This document shows, in pieces, positions 1-11,895 of a stretch of 64,000 nucleotides of DNA; the stretch's first letter is position 1, and each line of letters opens with the position of its first letter. Below the pieces are notes generated by a model. The model was given only the letters and a program-made list of their open reading frames with translations, made no database searches and was not told the DNA's origin. The stretch comes from Beroe forskalii (taxonomy: Eukaryota > Ctenophora > Nuda > Beroida > Beroidae), in NCBI GenBank assembly GCA_011033025.1, contig WFMF01000084.1, forward strand, positions 186,001-250,000, read 5' to 3'. The position numbers were made by a program, and so were the translations under genes.

Positions 1-2141
1 TTAGGAAATGGGCAGAGAATTGGATGGTATATTAGTTGTCAACTAAATCTGAGAGATAGATTTTTACTAGAGACTTCTGGAAAAGGCGAGTCTAAGAAAA
101 TCCTCTCTAATTTAGACCGCTTAGACAATCAATTCAAAAAGTGAGTTTTACAATGATTGACTCGTCAAGGACTAGGTACGATTCAATATTACGTGATGAA
201 ATTACATAAAAACTTCTTTTTCAGACATTTTTTTTCTGTAACATCTAACGATATAATTTCCTTGTAGGAATATGATGAAGATAAATAATAGATACTGAAA
301 AGGTAGACTTTTCGCATTTATACCTGTTACAGAGATGCACTAGAAGGTTTCTCATAGACTGCAAGGTACATCATGGTGCTTAAAGGTAGAGGATGGAGTT
401 CAAAACATGTTTACCATTAGGTTTATTGCGCGTTTACTATTTGGTTTAATACAAGTTTACTATGTTTACTATAAGGTTTACTATAAGGTTTATTAGGACC
501 TAATAACCTAATATTATTAGGTTCATGTTACAATGTTTACTACATGTGTTTATTTCACGTTCACTATGTTTACGAATTAGTTCTACAATTAGGTATATGT
601 TGACAATGCTTACTACAGGTATTACTAATTAGGTTTACAATAAGGTTTATTAGGTTTACAATTAGGTTTATCAGGTACCTGGTACATGTTTACAATGCTT
701 ACGACAGGTGCTTATTTCCCTCTACTATGTTAACAAGAGTGTTATCTATTTCTATCAATATTCCTCAGCACGATGTGTTGTAATACAATGATCAGCCATG
801 TTGGTTTATCATTTAGTTGATTCAGAATAAAACATATAGTGAAGTACCAACTTTTAACTTTTTAAATATGAAACGCATGTATCATAGTTAATGGTTATTT
901 AGTTTACTATGAGAAGGGAGGCTCTCTTGTCTATTTGTATCAACTTCACGGTCAGCTGACGCTCGAAAGTGTCCAAATTTAAACTTTCTCGTGCCATTCA
1001 ACGTATGAAACCGAGTCATCTATCAGATCTAAAAGTCTTCTAGATTTTTTCAAAAAGTCGTTTAGATGTTCTAGAAGACAGTTAAAAATATAAATTCTAG
1101 GCGCATGCTTTGTCGAGTAGGATGCACGTTATTATTTCATTATATGAAATCAACTTAATAAAGATTGAGTGAAAATAAAAACCCGTCGTCTTGACAAAAA
1201 ATTTAATAAGGTTATTAATGTGAACTTCGTGTGTATCACCTTGATTAAGTTATCTCTTAACTTCATGCAATAGGGTAGTTCAATTTCTCAAATCTCAATT
1301 CTCGGTTGGTAGCCTCAATCCTCCAATGTCAAAAGAAACTAGGTATAGTGACATTTATTAGGGAAAACTTTTTCCCACAACGAAAATTGGAATTTTTACC
1401 TCAAACTCATTTTATCCATTACTTTTTAAATGGGGTTTAACTCCCGGAATGGGATTTCCCATAAATTGGTGTCAAACAATTTGTCAAAATACGACATATA
1501 ACATAATGCGCCAGGTGGGTTCCAACAGAATTCTTTTTTGAAGTACTGAATATTTATCCAATGAATTGCTTTGTGTATTGATTAAATAGTAGTTCAACCA
1601 TCGATTGCTTTTTAACGTCGGTACCAACTGGCGATAGTTCCATTTGAATTTAAAGTATCACTGCATTCGTTTTAAACCTGAGTCGGGATAGATTTTTAAA
1701 ACGGCTGCTATGAGAGCGACACAACCTTATTAAATCCGAAGCAGGGCGTTGGTTTTAAAAGCAGTAATATAGTTTTTCTTCTGAAAAGGCCCAAGAAACG
1801 AATGGACATATTTCGAATACAGTATATTGCAATTGCAATTTCTCGACCTGTCTATTCAATGTTTTGCATTAATTATAATACAACTGCAACAAAATTTGGA
1901 AAGCGAAATTTGTCAAATATTGAAAATTATGGACTCCGTAAAACTTTCATCCAGACAACTCGCATCCTGAGAGACTCGTCACGGACTGATGAGCCGCTCC
2001 ATTATCAATTTTAAAGGTTACAATAGATCTAACAAACTACAAAGTAAGTATTAAAAGTGTTAGTGGAAATCCTGAAACATGACGAAAAAGTTATGCCTTG
2101 ATTTTCAAGACAGATTAGATTACGCACTAGCTGACACCTAC

Positions 2142-2289
2142 CGGCAGATTTGACCATTTCTAATCGGGCTTGTTGTTGTTGTTGTTGTTGGAGGCGTTGC
2201 GAGCGCCTCTTTTTCTGTTGTAACACGTCCTGGTCCACGCGGAGCGAAGTGACGGGAACCAATCCCTCGCTGCCGAACACGTTCCGAAC
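2142..2289 (-). CDS. PX-SH3 gene, exon 7' (second copy of exon 7)
   Basis: This is a 148-nt exon with a 3' splice site (CCTCCCAG before GTTCGG) and a strong donor (GCCG/GTAGGT). It encodes the same 49 residues as exon 7 at 11311-11458. They are the end of an SH3 domain (FGSEGLVPVTSLRV), then LQQKKRRSQRL, a Gln run and ARLEMVKSA. It enters at phase 0 and leaves at phase 1. Exon 8 at 8510-8578 lies upstream of it in transcription and also ends at phase 1, so 7' cannot follow exon 8 in frame. It could follow exon 6 as an alternative to exon 7, or belong to a further duplicated gene whose next exon lies left of the window. The reading frame is intact. Confidence 0.7.
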
Positions 2290-2369
2290 CTGGGAGGAGG
2301 GTTTTAATTGGTCCTTAGAACCATAGATATTGAAGTTAAGCAGTGCCCGAATAAACGCATATCTCAATA

Positions 2370-2725
2370 ATATGGTGCCAAAACTAACTAGTGTCAAGGG
2401 AACAGGATGCAAACATAATATTGTTTATGCCTGCACTGAGCACTGATATCTCAATTAAATGGTGTCAAAAAGAACTGGTGTCAAAACGAACTGGTGTCAA
2501 GGGATTAAGATGCACCCACACCGTACACTTCACTGTGTATACCTGCACTTAGCTCTGGTTTTCCAATTAAATGGTGTCAATACGGACTGGTGTCAAAACG
2601 AACTGGTGTCAAGGGAGGAGTAGGATGCACCCACGCCGTACACTTCACAGTGTATACCTGCACTATGCACACCCCCACAAACGTCGAAACAAATTATGGG
2701 GAAGATCACGCGTCATTAAATCGAA
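2370..2725. repeat. Tandem repeat, about 110-bp monomer with GGTGTCAA motifs
   Basis: Three monomers run in tandem, each with AATGGTGTCAA, ACTGGTGTCAAAACG, ACTGGTGTCAAGGGA, a GGATGCACCCACACCG block and TTCACAGTGTATACCTGCAC. The first is the most diverged. The same array occurs at the end of D1 copy 2. Confidence 0.8.
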
Positions 2726-2730
2726 ATATA

Positions 2731-3055
2731 TAAATATATATATGGAAGCATCAAACGCTCGGACTCCATCATTTCCGTCCTGGCAAGGACGGCAACCTCA
2801 GTAAGAAAAAAAAAAAAAAAAAAAAACTTGCGTTTGAAAATGGTGAAGGAAGCATCTGAGAGCTTTGAAACCTATCTTAAACGATTCCTCGTCAAATTTT
2901 ACGTAGAGTCGACCCCTCTCGAGTAAATGCGTATACCAAAATCTCGAGATATCCTCCCCTCGAACGTAACCTTGCCAGGACACTATACTAACATGAAAAA
3001 GTTGGGAATATTTATATTTCCGTCCTGGCAAGGACGGCAACCCCCTCACAGTAAG

Positions 3056-3087
<32 letters not shown>

Positions 3088-3300
3088 TGCGTTTGAAAAG
3101 GGTGAAGGAAGCATCTGAGGCTTTGAAACCTATCTTAAACGATTCCTCATCAAATTTTACGTAGGTCGACCCCTCTCAGTGAATGCGTATACCAAAATCT
3201 TGAGATATCCTCCCCTCGAACGTAACCTTGCCAGGACACTATACTTACAAGAAATAGTTGGGAATATTTATATACTTACTTATATACTTATATACTTATA
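2731..3300. repeat. Tandem pair of about 245-bp units with long poly-A tracts
   Basis: Two copies of a unit each start with a short hairpin (CCGTCCTGGCAAGGACGG), followed by CAGTAAG, a poly-A tract (about 21 and 28 A) and CTTGCGTTTGAAAA. The remainder is nearly identical between units. TACTTATA microsatellite closes the region. The A tracts suggest a retroposed origin before tandem duplication, but no coding sequence is visible. Confidence 0.75.
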
Positions 3301-4145
3301 GCTGATAATTTAGGACCAAATTTGAATCGCTGAGATATCGAGAACCACAAATGGTAGAGCCTTGATCGAGGGCGGGTTTTTTTCAGCAAAGATGGGAGAA
3401 TGTAATAGGCTATGTAGGAAGTTTTGGGGATCGATTTTTTTGGTGTTATGACGTCATCAAAATCGATGAAATCACGATTTTTAGCGAAAAACGTAATTTT
3501 GGACCACTTTGAAGCACTGTATCTGAAAAGTTTTCTACCGCGTCATGTTTTCCCGACTTATGTAGCATCTAGACCTGCAGATTTAGCCACAAAAGAAGTT
3601 TCATGGTGATTGGTGAAAAAATGAGGTCGTGGGGCCTCAAAAATCGAGGATCTTTACTAGGCCAAAATATGGTGACTTTGAGCATCTATATCTCAGCTCA
3701 CCAACATTGCTCCATCTTTCCAGGCGTATCAATGTTCTTTCTCAGTCAAATATCAAGGGTAAAAAGTTTCAAGTCTTCCCGATTTAAGGGGAAGTTGTGG
3801 TGGCCCCTCAAAAACGTAAATTTGAGCCGCGAAAAAAGGTCGAAAAGATTGGCTAAGTCCAATTTCAGGCCGAATTCCATAAGTGCAGGGCTGTTGTTCT
3901 ATACGATAGTGACTGAATCAACATTTCGATTTACTTGGTACTCGAATAGAACAAGAAATGGCCCATGGAAATGAAGTGCACGTGAGTTCACGTGGACGTT
4001 TTGTAGAAATTAGGGAAATTACTATTTCAACGATTTTAACAAATCATTTCTATTTTGAACGCTTGATAACATATGTTTAGATCATAATAACCTCTCACAA
4101 TTGAAAAACGGCGCCCCTGTGACTCTGTGAGGGGGTTGCTATGAC
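3301..4145. repeat. Interspersed repeat R1, copy 1
   Basis: This is a non-coding repeat of about 0.85-0.9 kb beginning GCTGATAATTTAGGACC and ending near GCCCCTGTGACTCTGTG. It is directly followed by a second copy at 4201. Diverged copies occur at about 12020-13000, 20690-21265 and, broken by MITEs, 43700-45060. Recurrent marks are ATGGTAGAGCC, TGACGTCATCAAAATCG and GTAGAAATTAGG. No long open frame and no clear terminal repeats are seen. It is an unclassified repeat. Confidence 0.75.
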
Positions 4146-4200
4146 GACCGCTTGCGGTTTTGTCTATAATATATACTTACTTACTTACTTATATGGTATA

Positions 4201-4920
4201 GCTGATAATTTAGGACCAAATTTGAATCGCTGAGATCTCGAGAACCACAAATGGTAGAGCCTTGATCGAGGCGGTTTTTCAGCTAAGATGGAGAATGTTA
4301 GGCTATGTAGGAAGTTTCGCGGATCGATTTTTTGCTGTTATGACGTCATCAAAATCGATGAAATCACGATTTTAGCGAAAAACGTAATTTTGGACCACTT
4401 TGAAGCACTGTATCTGAAAAGTTTTCTACCGCGTCATGATTTCCCGACTTATGTAGCATCTAGACCTCGAGATTTAGCCACAAAAGAAGTTTCATGGTGA
4501 TTGGTGAAAAAATGAGGTCGTGGGGGCCTCCAAAATCGAGGATCTTTACTAGGCCAAAATATGGTGACTTTGAGCATCTATATCAGCTCACCAACATTGC
4601 TCCATCTTTTCCAGGCGTATCAATGTTCTTTCTCAGTCAAATATCAAGGGTAAAAAGTTTCAAGTCTTCCCGATTTAAGGAAAGGTGTGGTGGCCCCTCA
4701 AAAACGTAAATTTGAGCCGCGCGAAAAGTCGAAAATTTGGCTAAGTCCAATTTCAGGCCGAATTCCATAAGTGCAGGGCTGTTGTGCTATACGATAGTGA
4801 CTGAATCAACATTTTGATTTACTTGGTACTGAATAGAACAAGAAATGGCCCATGGAAATGAAGTGCGTGAGTTCACGTGGACGTTTAGAAATAGGCAAAT
4901 TTGAAATTTGAGTCTTAAGA
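4201..4920. repeat. Interspersed repeat R1, copy 2 (tandem to copy 1)
   Basis: This is a direct repeat of the segment at 3301, offset by about 900 bp, with several small deletions. Its 3' end, including the GCCCCTGTGACTC end seen in copy 1, is missing. It is separated from copy 1 by a TACTTACTTA microsatellite. Confidence 0.75.
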
Positions 4921-5008
4921 CCGAATTTTCGACTTGATTTGATTGAAACAAGTCACAATGCAATAGAACACATGATTCCAGGTCCATATAACTTATGAAC
5001 AAGTATCC

Positions 5009-5692
5009 TAACAGAATTATTTCCTAATTCAAGATCATTTATTTTTTGTGAAGAATTGATTTTTTCACATAAAAATCACATTCTTGGCAAATCAACTATT
5101 TGCTATAATTCCAAATCATCAATTTTTTGATGGTGAAGTGATTTTTTGGATCAGAATCATTTTATAAATTCACAACATCATGAAATTTACATCAGCACTA
5201 AAAAGTTAGCACACTCAATGATTTTTGGTCTGAAAACACAAATTTTAAATGCAAATCATCAAAATATTGATCATGATATGATTTGCTAACAGATAGAATA
5301 ACTTTACAGCTGAAAACATCAAATATCTTGCACAGCAACATTTTTTTTGCTGTACATCTCTTTTTAATAGCAACTTCATCAACTTTTTGTGCTGAAAAGA
5401 AATACAGGGAAATATTTAAATTATTATAACGAAACACAAATTTTTTTACATTGCACACAATTATTCTTACAGAATTAATTCCTAATTCAAGATCATTCAT
5501 TTTTTGTGAAGAATTGATTTCTTCACATAAAATAAATTTCTTGGCAAATCGACTATTTGCTATTTCCAAATCATCAATTTTTTGAAGGTGAAATGATTTT
5601 TTGGATCAGAATCATTTTATAAATTCAAAACATCAAAAAATTTACATCAGCATCAAAAAGTTGGCACACTCAATGATTTTTGGTCAATTCAT
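5009..5692. repeat. AT-rich direct repeat, two copies about 460 bp apart
   Basis: The stretch of about 220 bp at 5009-5230 recurs at 5467-5692. Each begins near ACAGAATTA and ends CACTCAATGATTTTTGGTC. The DNA is strongly AT-rich, with repeated CATCAA and ATTTTTTG words. The open frames here have low complexity and no family resemblance. Confidence 0.7.
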
Positions 5693-5820
5693 CAGATGTG
5701 CACAGCCCTCATCAAAAAGTTGGTCAAAAAAAATTGTTGGCACAAGGCTGGGGGGGGTTTGTAGAAAGGGCTCGGCAAAAGATAATTCAGGGCTTCGAAG
5801 ATGCATAACATAGTCCCCAT

Positions 5821-7235
5821 TGATTGTAATTTTCAAGAGAGATGAGGGAAAATAGCTCCTGAAGAATAGACTGTCCGAAAAGGAGCTATGGCAAAATGCT
5901 CAGTTCTTTCTACATATCCTTTGGACCTACTTTTACGCGTTGCTTTCGCCCACGGCCCTTGAGAATAAATGCATGTAACCCGTGTCAATGTGCGTAATAA
6001 ATCTTAATCGAGAGCGAACCAGAGCATATTACCATATATTTGACGATTTAACGATATGATAATGGACCGTAGGTAGATAAAGCGACTGGGCCCCTCACGT
6101 ATCATCTGAAGGCTCAAGGTCACGAATATCAGTTAATATGTTTTTATGATGTTAAATCGCAAATATCACAGAATGGAGGTGAGATTGACCACTTAACAGT
6201 TGCTTACACATAAAACACATATTTCTCATGTAGTCAACAGGAGTGGTCACAATCCAATATTGCCATTCGTCATTAATATTAGTATGAGTAGGTTTCAATG
6301 GAATATTCGTAGGTTTGTCCAACATAACGTTTCTGTTGCCACACCATATGTCCGGATTTGATTTGATTATATTATGGGCATTACAATACGGTGATATCAG
6401 CCCTATATCTATAAACACCAGACGTGAAGCACTATTTTCAAATAGTGCAACGACATTATCTCGCGGGTTTTCTCTTTCTTTTTGTCTGCCACACGTCATT
6501 TTGTTACAATAAGGGCATAAAATCTACAGGAGAGGTAAATATGGAAGCGATTTTGCGTGGCATGTCAATAAGTCGTAACGCGTTATATCACGTGATAACT
6601 CGTAACGCGTAGCATGCCACGCGGTAAGTCGTGACGTGACACGTTTTGTCCTTCCCGCGATAAGTCTCGAACCGGCCACAGAACGATGTCTCGACAGTAA
6701 GCTCTTAAAAGCTTTTATTGCAGAATGTTCCTCAAAAATATCCCAAAATATGTATAAAGTAGGTTCAACATATCGATAAAACGAATATTCAAGAAAGTGA
6801 GAACTTGTAAACAGCCACTAAAACAGTATCATAACTCCATACGTCTTTACTCTTTAGTTTGTAAAATGCGGCGATTAACAATTATACATCGCTAACAAAT
6901 TAAAACGTTTTAGATTGTTCTCTGATACATTCATCATACCAGTACAAAAGTCAAGCTCTTGATGGTTTTGGATGTTGTAGGTATGGTTGATATTTTGTCA
7001 CCCAAAATTTGAAGTGTTTGCCTCAAAACATTTCTGAGTGATCGACAAAAAACTGTTTCTAAACTCCGCTTCTGTAACTGAAAACACTTTTGGTGGAATA
7101 ACTCATCAGCCATACCTGTGATATTGCCAAATCACTTCAAGGGTATCTCTTTTTTGACCATCCGGTTTAAGTCCAATATAATGTTCGGAACTTGACATAT
7201 TATATCGTAAAGTAATTTCGAAAGCTCAATATTCT
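5821..7235. other. Intergenic or intronic DNA with nothing recognised
   Basis: No recognisable exon, RNA gene or complete mobile element is seen. A short stretch near 6560-6640 repeats CGTAACGCGTTAT/GTAACGCGTAGCATGCCACG words as imperfect palindromes, which may be a small foldback remnant. If the PX-SH3 gene continues leftward, this lies in an intron. Confidence 0.4.
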
Positions 7236-7312
7236 ACCCATAAATTTATCCTAGATCTCTAGATACCATTCGTCACGGTTATCCTAGATCTCTAGATACC
7301 ATTCGTCACGGT
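7236..7312. repeat. Perfect tandem duplication of a 34-bp unit
   Basis: Two adjacent identical copies of the unit TTATCCTAGATCTCTAGATA...TCGTCACGG are present, with an internal CTAGATCTCTAG palindrome. The copies show no divergence, so the duplication is recent. Confidence 0.8.
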
Positions 7313-7469
7313 TGAGAAGCGACTATAGATGATTAATTCTTTACTTACCAACACTAAAATACCCAACCAGATATAGAAACTATAGAATACATATCAGAGT
7401 GATTTATTCTCTCAATACAGTTTTCTTTCATGTAAGCGCGGAGTCAAGTGAGTTTCAGCTAATTTAACC

Positions 7470-7915
7470 GTTATGAATAACGAATATAATACCACTAGAG
7501 TGCAGATAACCACAGTGCAATATCAGGGCGTATTGCACTCTCGTGATTTTATACGCTAATATAACTCCCCAGAAGTGATATTATTGCACTAATATGCACT
7601 CGGCTGACGCCTCGTGCACATTAGTGTACTAATCAATACTCGGCTTCGCCTCGTGTGATTAGTACACTTATTGGCACTCGGCTTCTCCTCGTGCAATAAG
7701 TTCAATAATACCACTATGCGTCGTTAAATTAGCGTATATTATTGTCCTGCTAAACGCAGGAATTCTATTTAAAATGACGACGGTGATTATACATATTACG
7801 CTGATGTAAGGGCACATAGCGGTATCGTTGAAGTGATTGCACGAGGAAGTGCGGTGTGCTGGGTTATATATACAAATCACTCGAGGCGAAGCCGAGTGTA
7901 ATTTAGAGCAATAGT
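7470..7915. mobile_element. Palindrome-rich MITE-like region
   Basis: At least five imperfect hairpins are built on CACTCGGCTTCGCCTCGTG-type words, at about 7594-7621, 7633-7660, 7675-7695, 7842-7855 and 7881-7900. The last is in the opposite order (CACTCGAGGCGAAGCCGAGTG). Between them are further short inverted words. No transposase is seen. The density of related hairpins suggests a foldback or MITE-type element, but terminal repeats and a target duplication are not clear. Confidence 0.4.
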
Positions 7916-7980
7916 CTCCCTTTCGTGGCGTTATATTGTGTCACCACCTGGTATACTCAAATTATCATGACACAGCAGTA

Positions 7981-8371
7981 CTCTTCAGTCTCAAATAGAC
8001 GGGGGGGCTGTAATAACTGTCCCCCTGTGTAGGTTTTTCAAAAATGTCGTAAAAAGGGGGGGTTGCAAATTAGAGGGAGGGGGAGGTAAATTTCAATCGA
8101 ATCGTCTAAAATACACAAATTGATCAAAGATATGGACTCAGATCGAGAAAAAGATCGTAATTCTGAGAATCAGTTGGCAAAGCTCTTAGGTTGCTGCTTG
8201 ATTTTGTTCAATTCTAACAAAAAATATGAATTTTTCTTTGATTTATGTACGTATTTTTTTCAAAATTTTCAAAATTTTTAAACGGGGAGGGTGTTAAATA
8301 ACTGTCCCCCACCGTGGTAAAAATCCAAAAAACTGCAATCGTCCCCCCCCCGTCTATTTGAGACTGAAGAG
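7981..8371. mobile_element. MITE with near-perfect long TIRs (TA-flanked)
   Basis: The element of about 390 bp begins CTCTTCAGTCTCAAATAGAC plus a G run and ends with the inverse (a C run then GTCTATTTGAGACTGAAGAG). It has TA on both sides, as in Tc1/mariner-type insertions. Inside, ACTGTCCCCC words recur near both ends. There is no transposase frame. No empty site is available in this window, so the TA target duplication is inferred from sequence alone. Confidence 0.75.
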
Positions 8372-8509
8372 TACCTGCTTTGAACGGGATTGGTTTACTC
8401 ACAAAACACATACCTGTGGACGATAATCACATGATTTTCGAAATCTTCTGAATACAATTCTCTCGTCTCAGTTATTTCGTTTAAACTTCAACCTCTTGAG
8501 GACTCATAC

Positions 8510-8578
8510 CTGTGGATCGGATGCGTTCGGCTCTTTGTTTCTGTTGTAGGAGTCTCATTGACCGGTCAGCCAGGTTTT
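8510..8578 (-). CDS. PX-SH3 gene, exon 8
   Basis: This is a 69-nt exon with acceptor CTCTTCAG before AAAACC and donor CCACAG/GTATGAG. It enters at phase 1 and leaves at phase 1. Joined to exon 7 it continues KSA-E-NLADRSMRLLQQKQRAERI-RST, echoing the LQQK basic/Gln pattern of exon 7, so the two probably form one charged helix after the SH3 domain. The phase match and the consensus splice sites are the reason for calling this short segment. Exons after it are not found within the window. Confidence 0.65.
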
Positions 8579-9177
8579 CTGAAGAGAATTCATAGATTAT
8601 CAGTGATAATATTCCAACGATCGATTTATCAGAAGTTAGAGGATCGGATGACGATTTTGTAACGATGTTATTAAAAAGTTATGTAGTTGATAGCTATGAG
8701 TCGATATGAAGGCTTATAATGGCCAATTTTTTAATCACAGTTTATGCTGGAGTGTTTGCTGGTTTGCTACAAATTTGATTGAGCTTTTTAAATCATCTAA
8801 ACTTCTCCGAGGCATGTTCATACAACTCCTTTCTAGAGGTCGTGCAGATGTTGAGATGTTCCGACTATACTCTGCGCCCGAATAATAGGCGTTTATTTTT
8901 TCAACAATTTGGCAACGCGCACAGTGTAAATGACGTCATTACGACCACCTTTTCATATTCTGAACGTATATTAGTGAGAGAAATTCATCGATAAATCATG
9001 AAACGCTCGGTTTGGTATTAACGACACTTATAAAGTCAGAATTTATATGAGGGAGGGAGGCCGAGGGGGGAGCAATGCCCACCTTTTTTGATTTTTTTGC
9101 TGTCCAATGCACAAATTGGACATGAGTTTTTCTTTAAATTTTTTCAGATAAGAACCTCAGGATTTTCAGGGTGTTAA
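8579..9177. other. Non-coding spacer with a short repeat shared with 26.95-27.06 kb
   Basis: Most of this stretch holds nothing recognisable. About 100 bp near 8890-8985 (TTTTCAACAATTTGGCAACG onward to TTCTGAACGTATATT) matches 26990-27060. There the corresponding TATATT site is occupied by a TA-flanked MITE, so this copy works as an empty-site reference. Confidence 0.5.
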
Positions 9178-11310
9178 AAAATAGGCAGAGAATTGGATTT
9201 TACTTGTCAACTAAATCTGAGCGAAAGATTTTTACTAGAGACTTCTGGAAAAGGCGAGTCTAAGAAAATCCTCTCTAAATTAGACCGCTTAGACAATCAA
9301 TTCAAAAAGTGAGTTTTACAATGATCGATTCGTCAAGAACAAGGTCTAGGATTCAATAACGTGATGAAATTACATGAAAACTTCTTTTTCAGACATTTTT
9401 TTCCGTAACCACTAACGATATAATTTTCTTGCAGGAATATGATAAAGATAAATTATAGATACTGAAAAGGTAGACTTTTCGCATTTATACCTGTTACAGA
9501 GATGCACTAGAAGGTTTCTCATAGACTGCAAGGTACATCATGGTGCTTAAAGGTAGAGGATGGAGTTTAAAACATGTTTACCATTAGGTTTATTACACGT
9601 TTACTATTAGGTTTAATACACGTTCACTATGTTTACTATTAGGTTTACTATAAGGTTTATTAGGATCTAATAAACCTAATATTATTAGGTTCATGTTACA
9701 ATATTTACTACATGTGTTTATTTCACGTTCACTATGTTTACGAATTAGTTTTACAATAAGGTTTATTAGGTATATGTTGACAATATTTACTACAGGTATT
9801 ACTAATTAGGTTTACAATAAGGTTTATTAGGTTTACAATTAGGTTTATCAGGTTCATGTTTACAATGCTTACGACAGGTGCTTATTTCCCTCTACTATGT
9901 TTACTAGAGTGTTATCTATTTCTATCTATATTCCTCAGCACGATGTCTTGTAATATGATCAGCAATGTCTCTATATAGTCGGTTTAGAAATAAACATAGT
10001 GAAGTACCAACTTTATATGAAACGCATGTATCATGGTTAATGGTTATCTAGTTTACTATGGGAAGGGAGGCTCTCTTGTATATTTGTATCAACTTCACGG
10101 TCGGCTGACGCCGTTTACCACAAAACGCTCGAAAAAGGATGAATTAAAACTTTCTATTGCCATTCAACTGAATCTTTAAAAGTACGGAGTCATCTATCAG
10201 ATCTAAAAGTCTTCTATAATTTTTCAAAAAGTCGTTAAGATGTTCTAGAAGACAGTTAAAAATATAAATTCTAGGCGCATGCTTTGTCGAGTAGGTTGCA
10301 AGTTATTATTTCATTATATGAAATCAACTTAATAAAGATCAAGTTAAAATAAAAACCCGTCGTCTTGACAAAAAATTTAATAAGGTTATTAATGTGAACT
10401 TCGTGTGTATCACCTTGATTAAGTTATCTCTTAATTTCATGCAATAGGGTAGTTCAATTTCTCAATTCTCGGTTGGTAGCCTCAATCCTCCAATGTCAAA
10501 AGAAACTAGGTATAGTGAAATTTATTAGGAAAACTTTTTCCCACAACGAAAATTGGAATTTTTACCTCAAACTCATTTTATCCATTACTTTTTAAATGGG
10601 GTTATAACTCCCGGAATGGGATTTCCCATAAATTGGTGTCAAACAATTTGTCAAAATACGACATATAACATAATGCGCCAGGTGGGTTCCAACAGAATTC
10701 TTTTTTGAAGTACTGAATATTTATCCAATGAATTGCTTTGTGTATTGATTAAATAGTAGTTCAACCATCGTTTGCTTTTTAACGTCGGTACCAACTGGCG
10801 ATAGTTCCATTTGAATTTAAAGTATCACTGCATTCGTTTTAAACCTGAGTCGGGATAGATTTTTAAAACGGCTGCTATGACAGCGACACGACTTAATTTA
10901 ATCCGAAGCAGGGCGTTGGTTTTAAATGTGAGTAATGGTTATTTTTCTGAAAAGGCCCAAGAAACGAATGGACATATTTCGAATACAGTATTGCGATTGC
11001 AATTTCTCGACCTGTCTATTCAATGTTTTGCATTAATTATAATACAACTGCAACAAAATTTGGAAAGCGAAATTTGTCAAATATTGAAAATTATGGACTC
11101 CGTAAAACCTTCATCCAGACAACTCGCATCCTGAGAGACTCGTCACGGACTGATGAGCCGCTCCGTTATCAATTTAAAAGGTTACAATAGATCTAACAAA
11201 CTACAAAGTAAGTATTAAAAGTGTTAGTGGAAATCCTGAAACATGACGAAAAAGCGGTGCTATGCCTTGATTTCCAAGACAGATTAGATTACGCACTAGC
11301 TGACACCTAC

Positions 11311-11458
11311 CGGCAGATTTGACCATTTCTAATCGGGCTTGTTGTTGTTGTTGTTGTTGGAGGCGTTGCGAGCGCCTCTTTTTCTGTTGTAGCACGTCCT
11401 GGTCCACGCGGAGCGAAGTGACGGGAACCAATCCCTCGCTGCCGAACACGTTCCGAAC
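11311..11458 (-). CDS. PX-SH3 gene, exon 7 (SH3 end and Gln-rich helix)
   Basis: This is a 148-nt exon with acceptor CTTCCCAG before GTTCGG and donor GCCG/GTAGGT. It enters at phase 0 and leaves at phase 1. Spliced to exon 6 it completes the SH3 fold: GYWL from exon 6 joins VRNVFGSEGLVPVTSLRV here, matching the usual 'W...REGLFPSNYV' end of SH3 domains. The next residues (DQDVLQQKKRRSQRLQ, then seven Gln, ARLEMVKSA) form a basic/Gln-rich segment likely to be helical. The Gln run is encoded as a CAA repeat. The intron before it (11459-22632) is about 11 kb and holds the GPCR gene on the opposite strand. Confidence 0.75.
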
Positions 11459-11504
11459 CTGGGAAGAGGGATTTCATTGGTTTAGCAGTGCCCGAATTAA
11501 CAAA

Positions 11505-11850
11505 TATCTCAATTAGATGGTGTCAATACGGACTGGTGTCAAAACGAACTGGTGTCAAGGGATTCGGATGCACCCACACCGTACACTTCACAGTGTATAC
11601 CTGCACTTAGCTCTGGTTTTCCAATAAAATGGTGTCAATACGGACTGGTGTCAAAACGAACTGGTGTCAAGGGAGTAGGATGCACCCACACCGTACACTT
11701 CACAGTGTATACCTGCACTTAGCTCTGGTTTTCCAATTAAATGGTGTCAATACGGACTGGTGTCAAAACGAACTGGTGTCAAGGGAGTAGGATGCACCCA
11801 CACCGTACACTTCACAGTGTATACCTGCACTGTGCACACCCCCACAAACG
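11505..11850. repeat. Tandem array of about 110-bp monomers (D1 copy 2)
   Basis: Three to four monomers of the same repeat as at 2370-2725 are present, more homogeneous than in the other copy. Each carries two ACTGGTGTCAA words and the block CACCGTACACTTCACAGTG. Confidence 0.8.
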
Positions 11851-11895
11851 TCGAAACAAATTATGGGGAAGATCACGCGTCATTAAATCGAAATA

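Larger units (their letters stand above)
1..2730. repeat. Segmental duplication D1, copy 1
   Basis: This segment matches 9178-11895 in the same orientation, with small substitutions and indels, and the left end is cut by the window edge. The shared content includes TTTACTAT/AGGTTTATTAGG-rich low-complexity DNA (about 400-720), a long AT-rich stretch, an exon of the PX-SH3 gene (exon 7', minus strand) and, at the right end, three monomers of a roughly 110-bp tandem repeat carrying ACTGGTGTCA motifs. Similarity stops near 2730, where this copy continues into ATATAT and the other continues into a GC-rich hairpin. Confidence 0.85.
9178..11895. repeat. Segmental duplication D1, copy 2
   Basis: This is a direct repeat of window positions 1-2730, offset by roughly 9.17 kb. 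Order and content are the same: TTTACTAT-rich stretch, AT-rich block, PX-SH3 exon 7, then the array of about 110-bp monomers with one more monomer than copy 1. Divergence is low (a few percent by eye), with short indels. Confidence 0.85.

Noticed and set aside
6152..6499. 115-codon minus-strand frame
   Set aside because: It has an ordinary composition but no motif, no supported splice junction in phase with exon 8, and overlapping plus-strand frames. It is kept only as a possibility.
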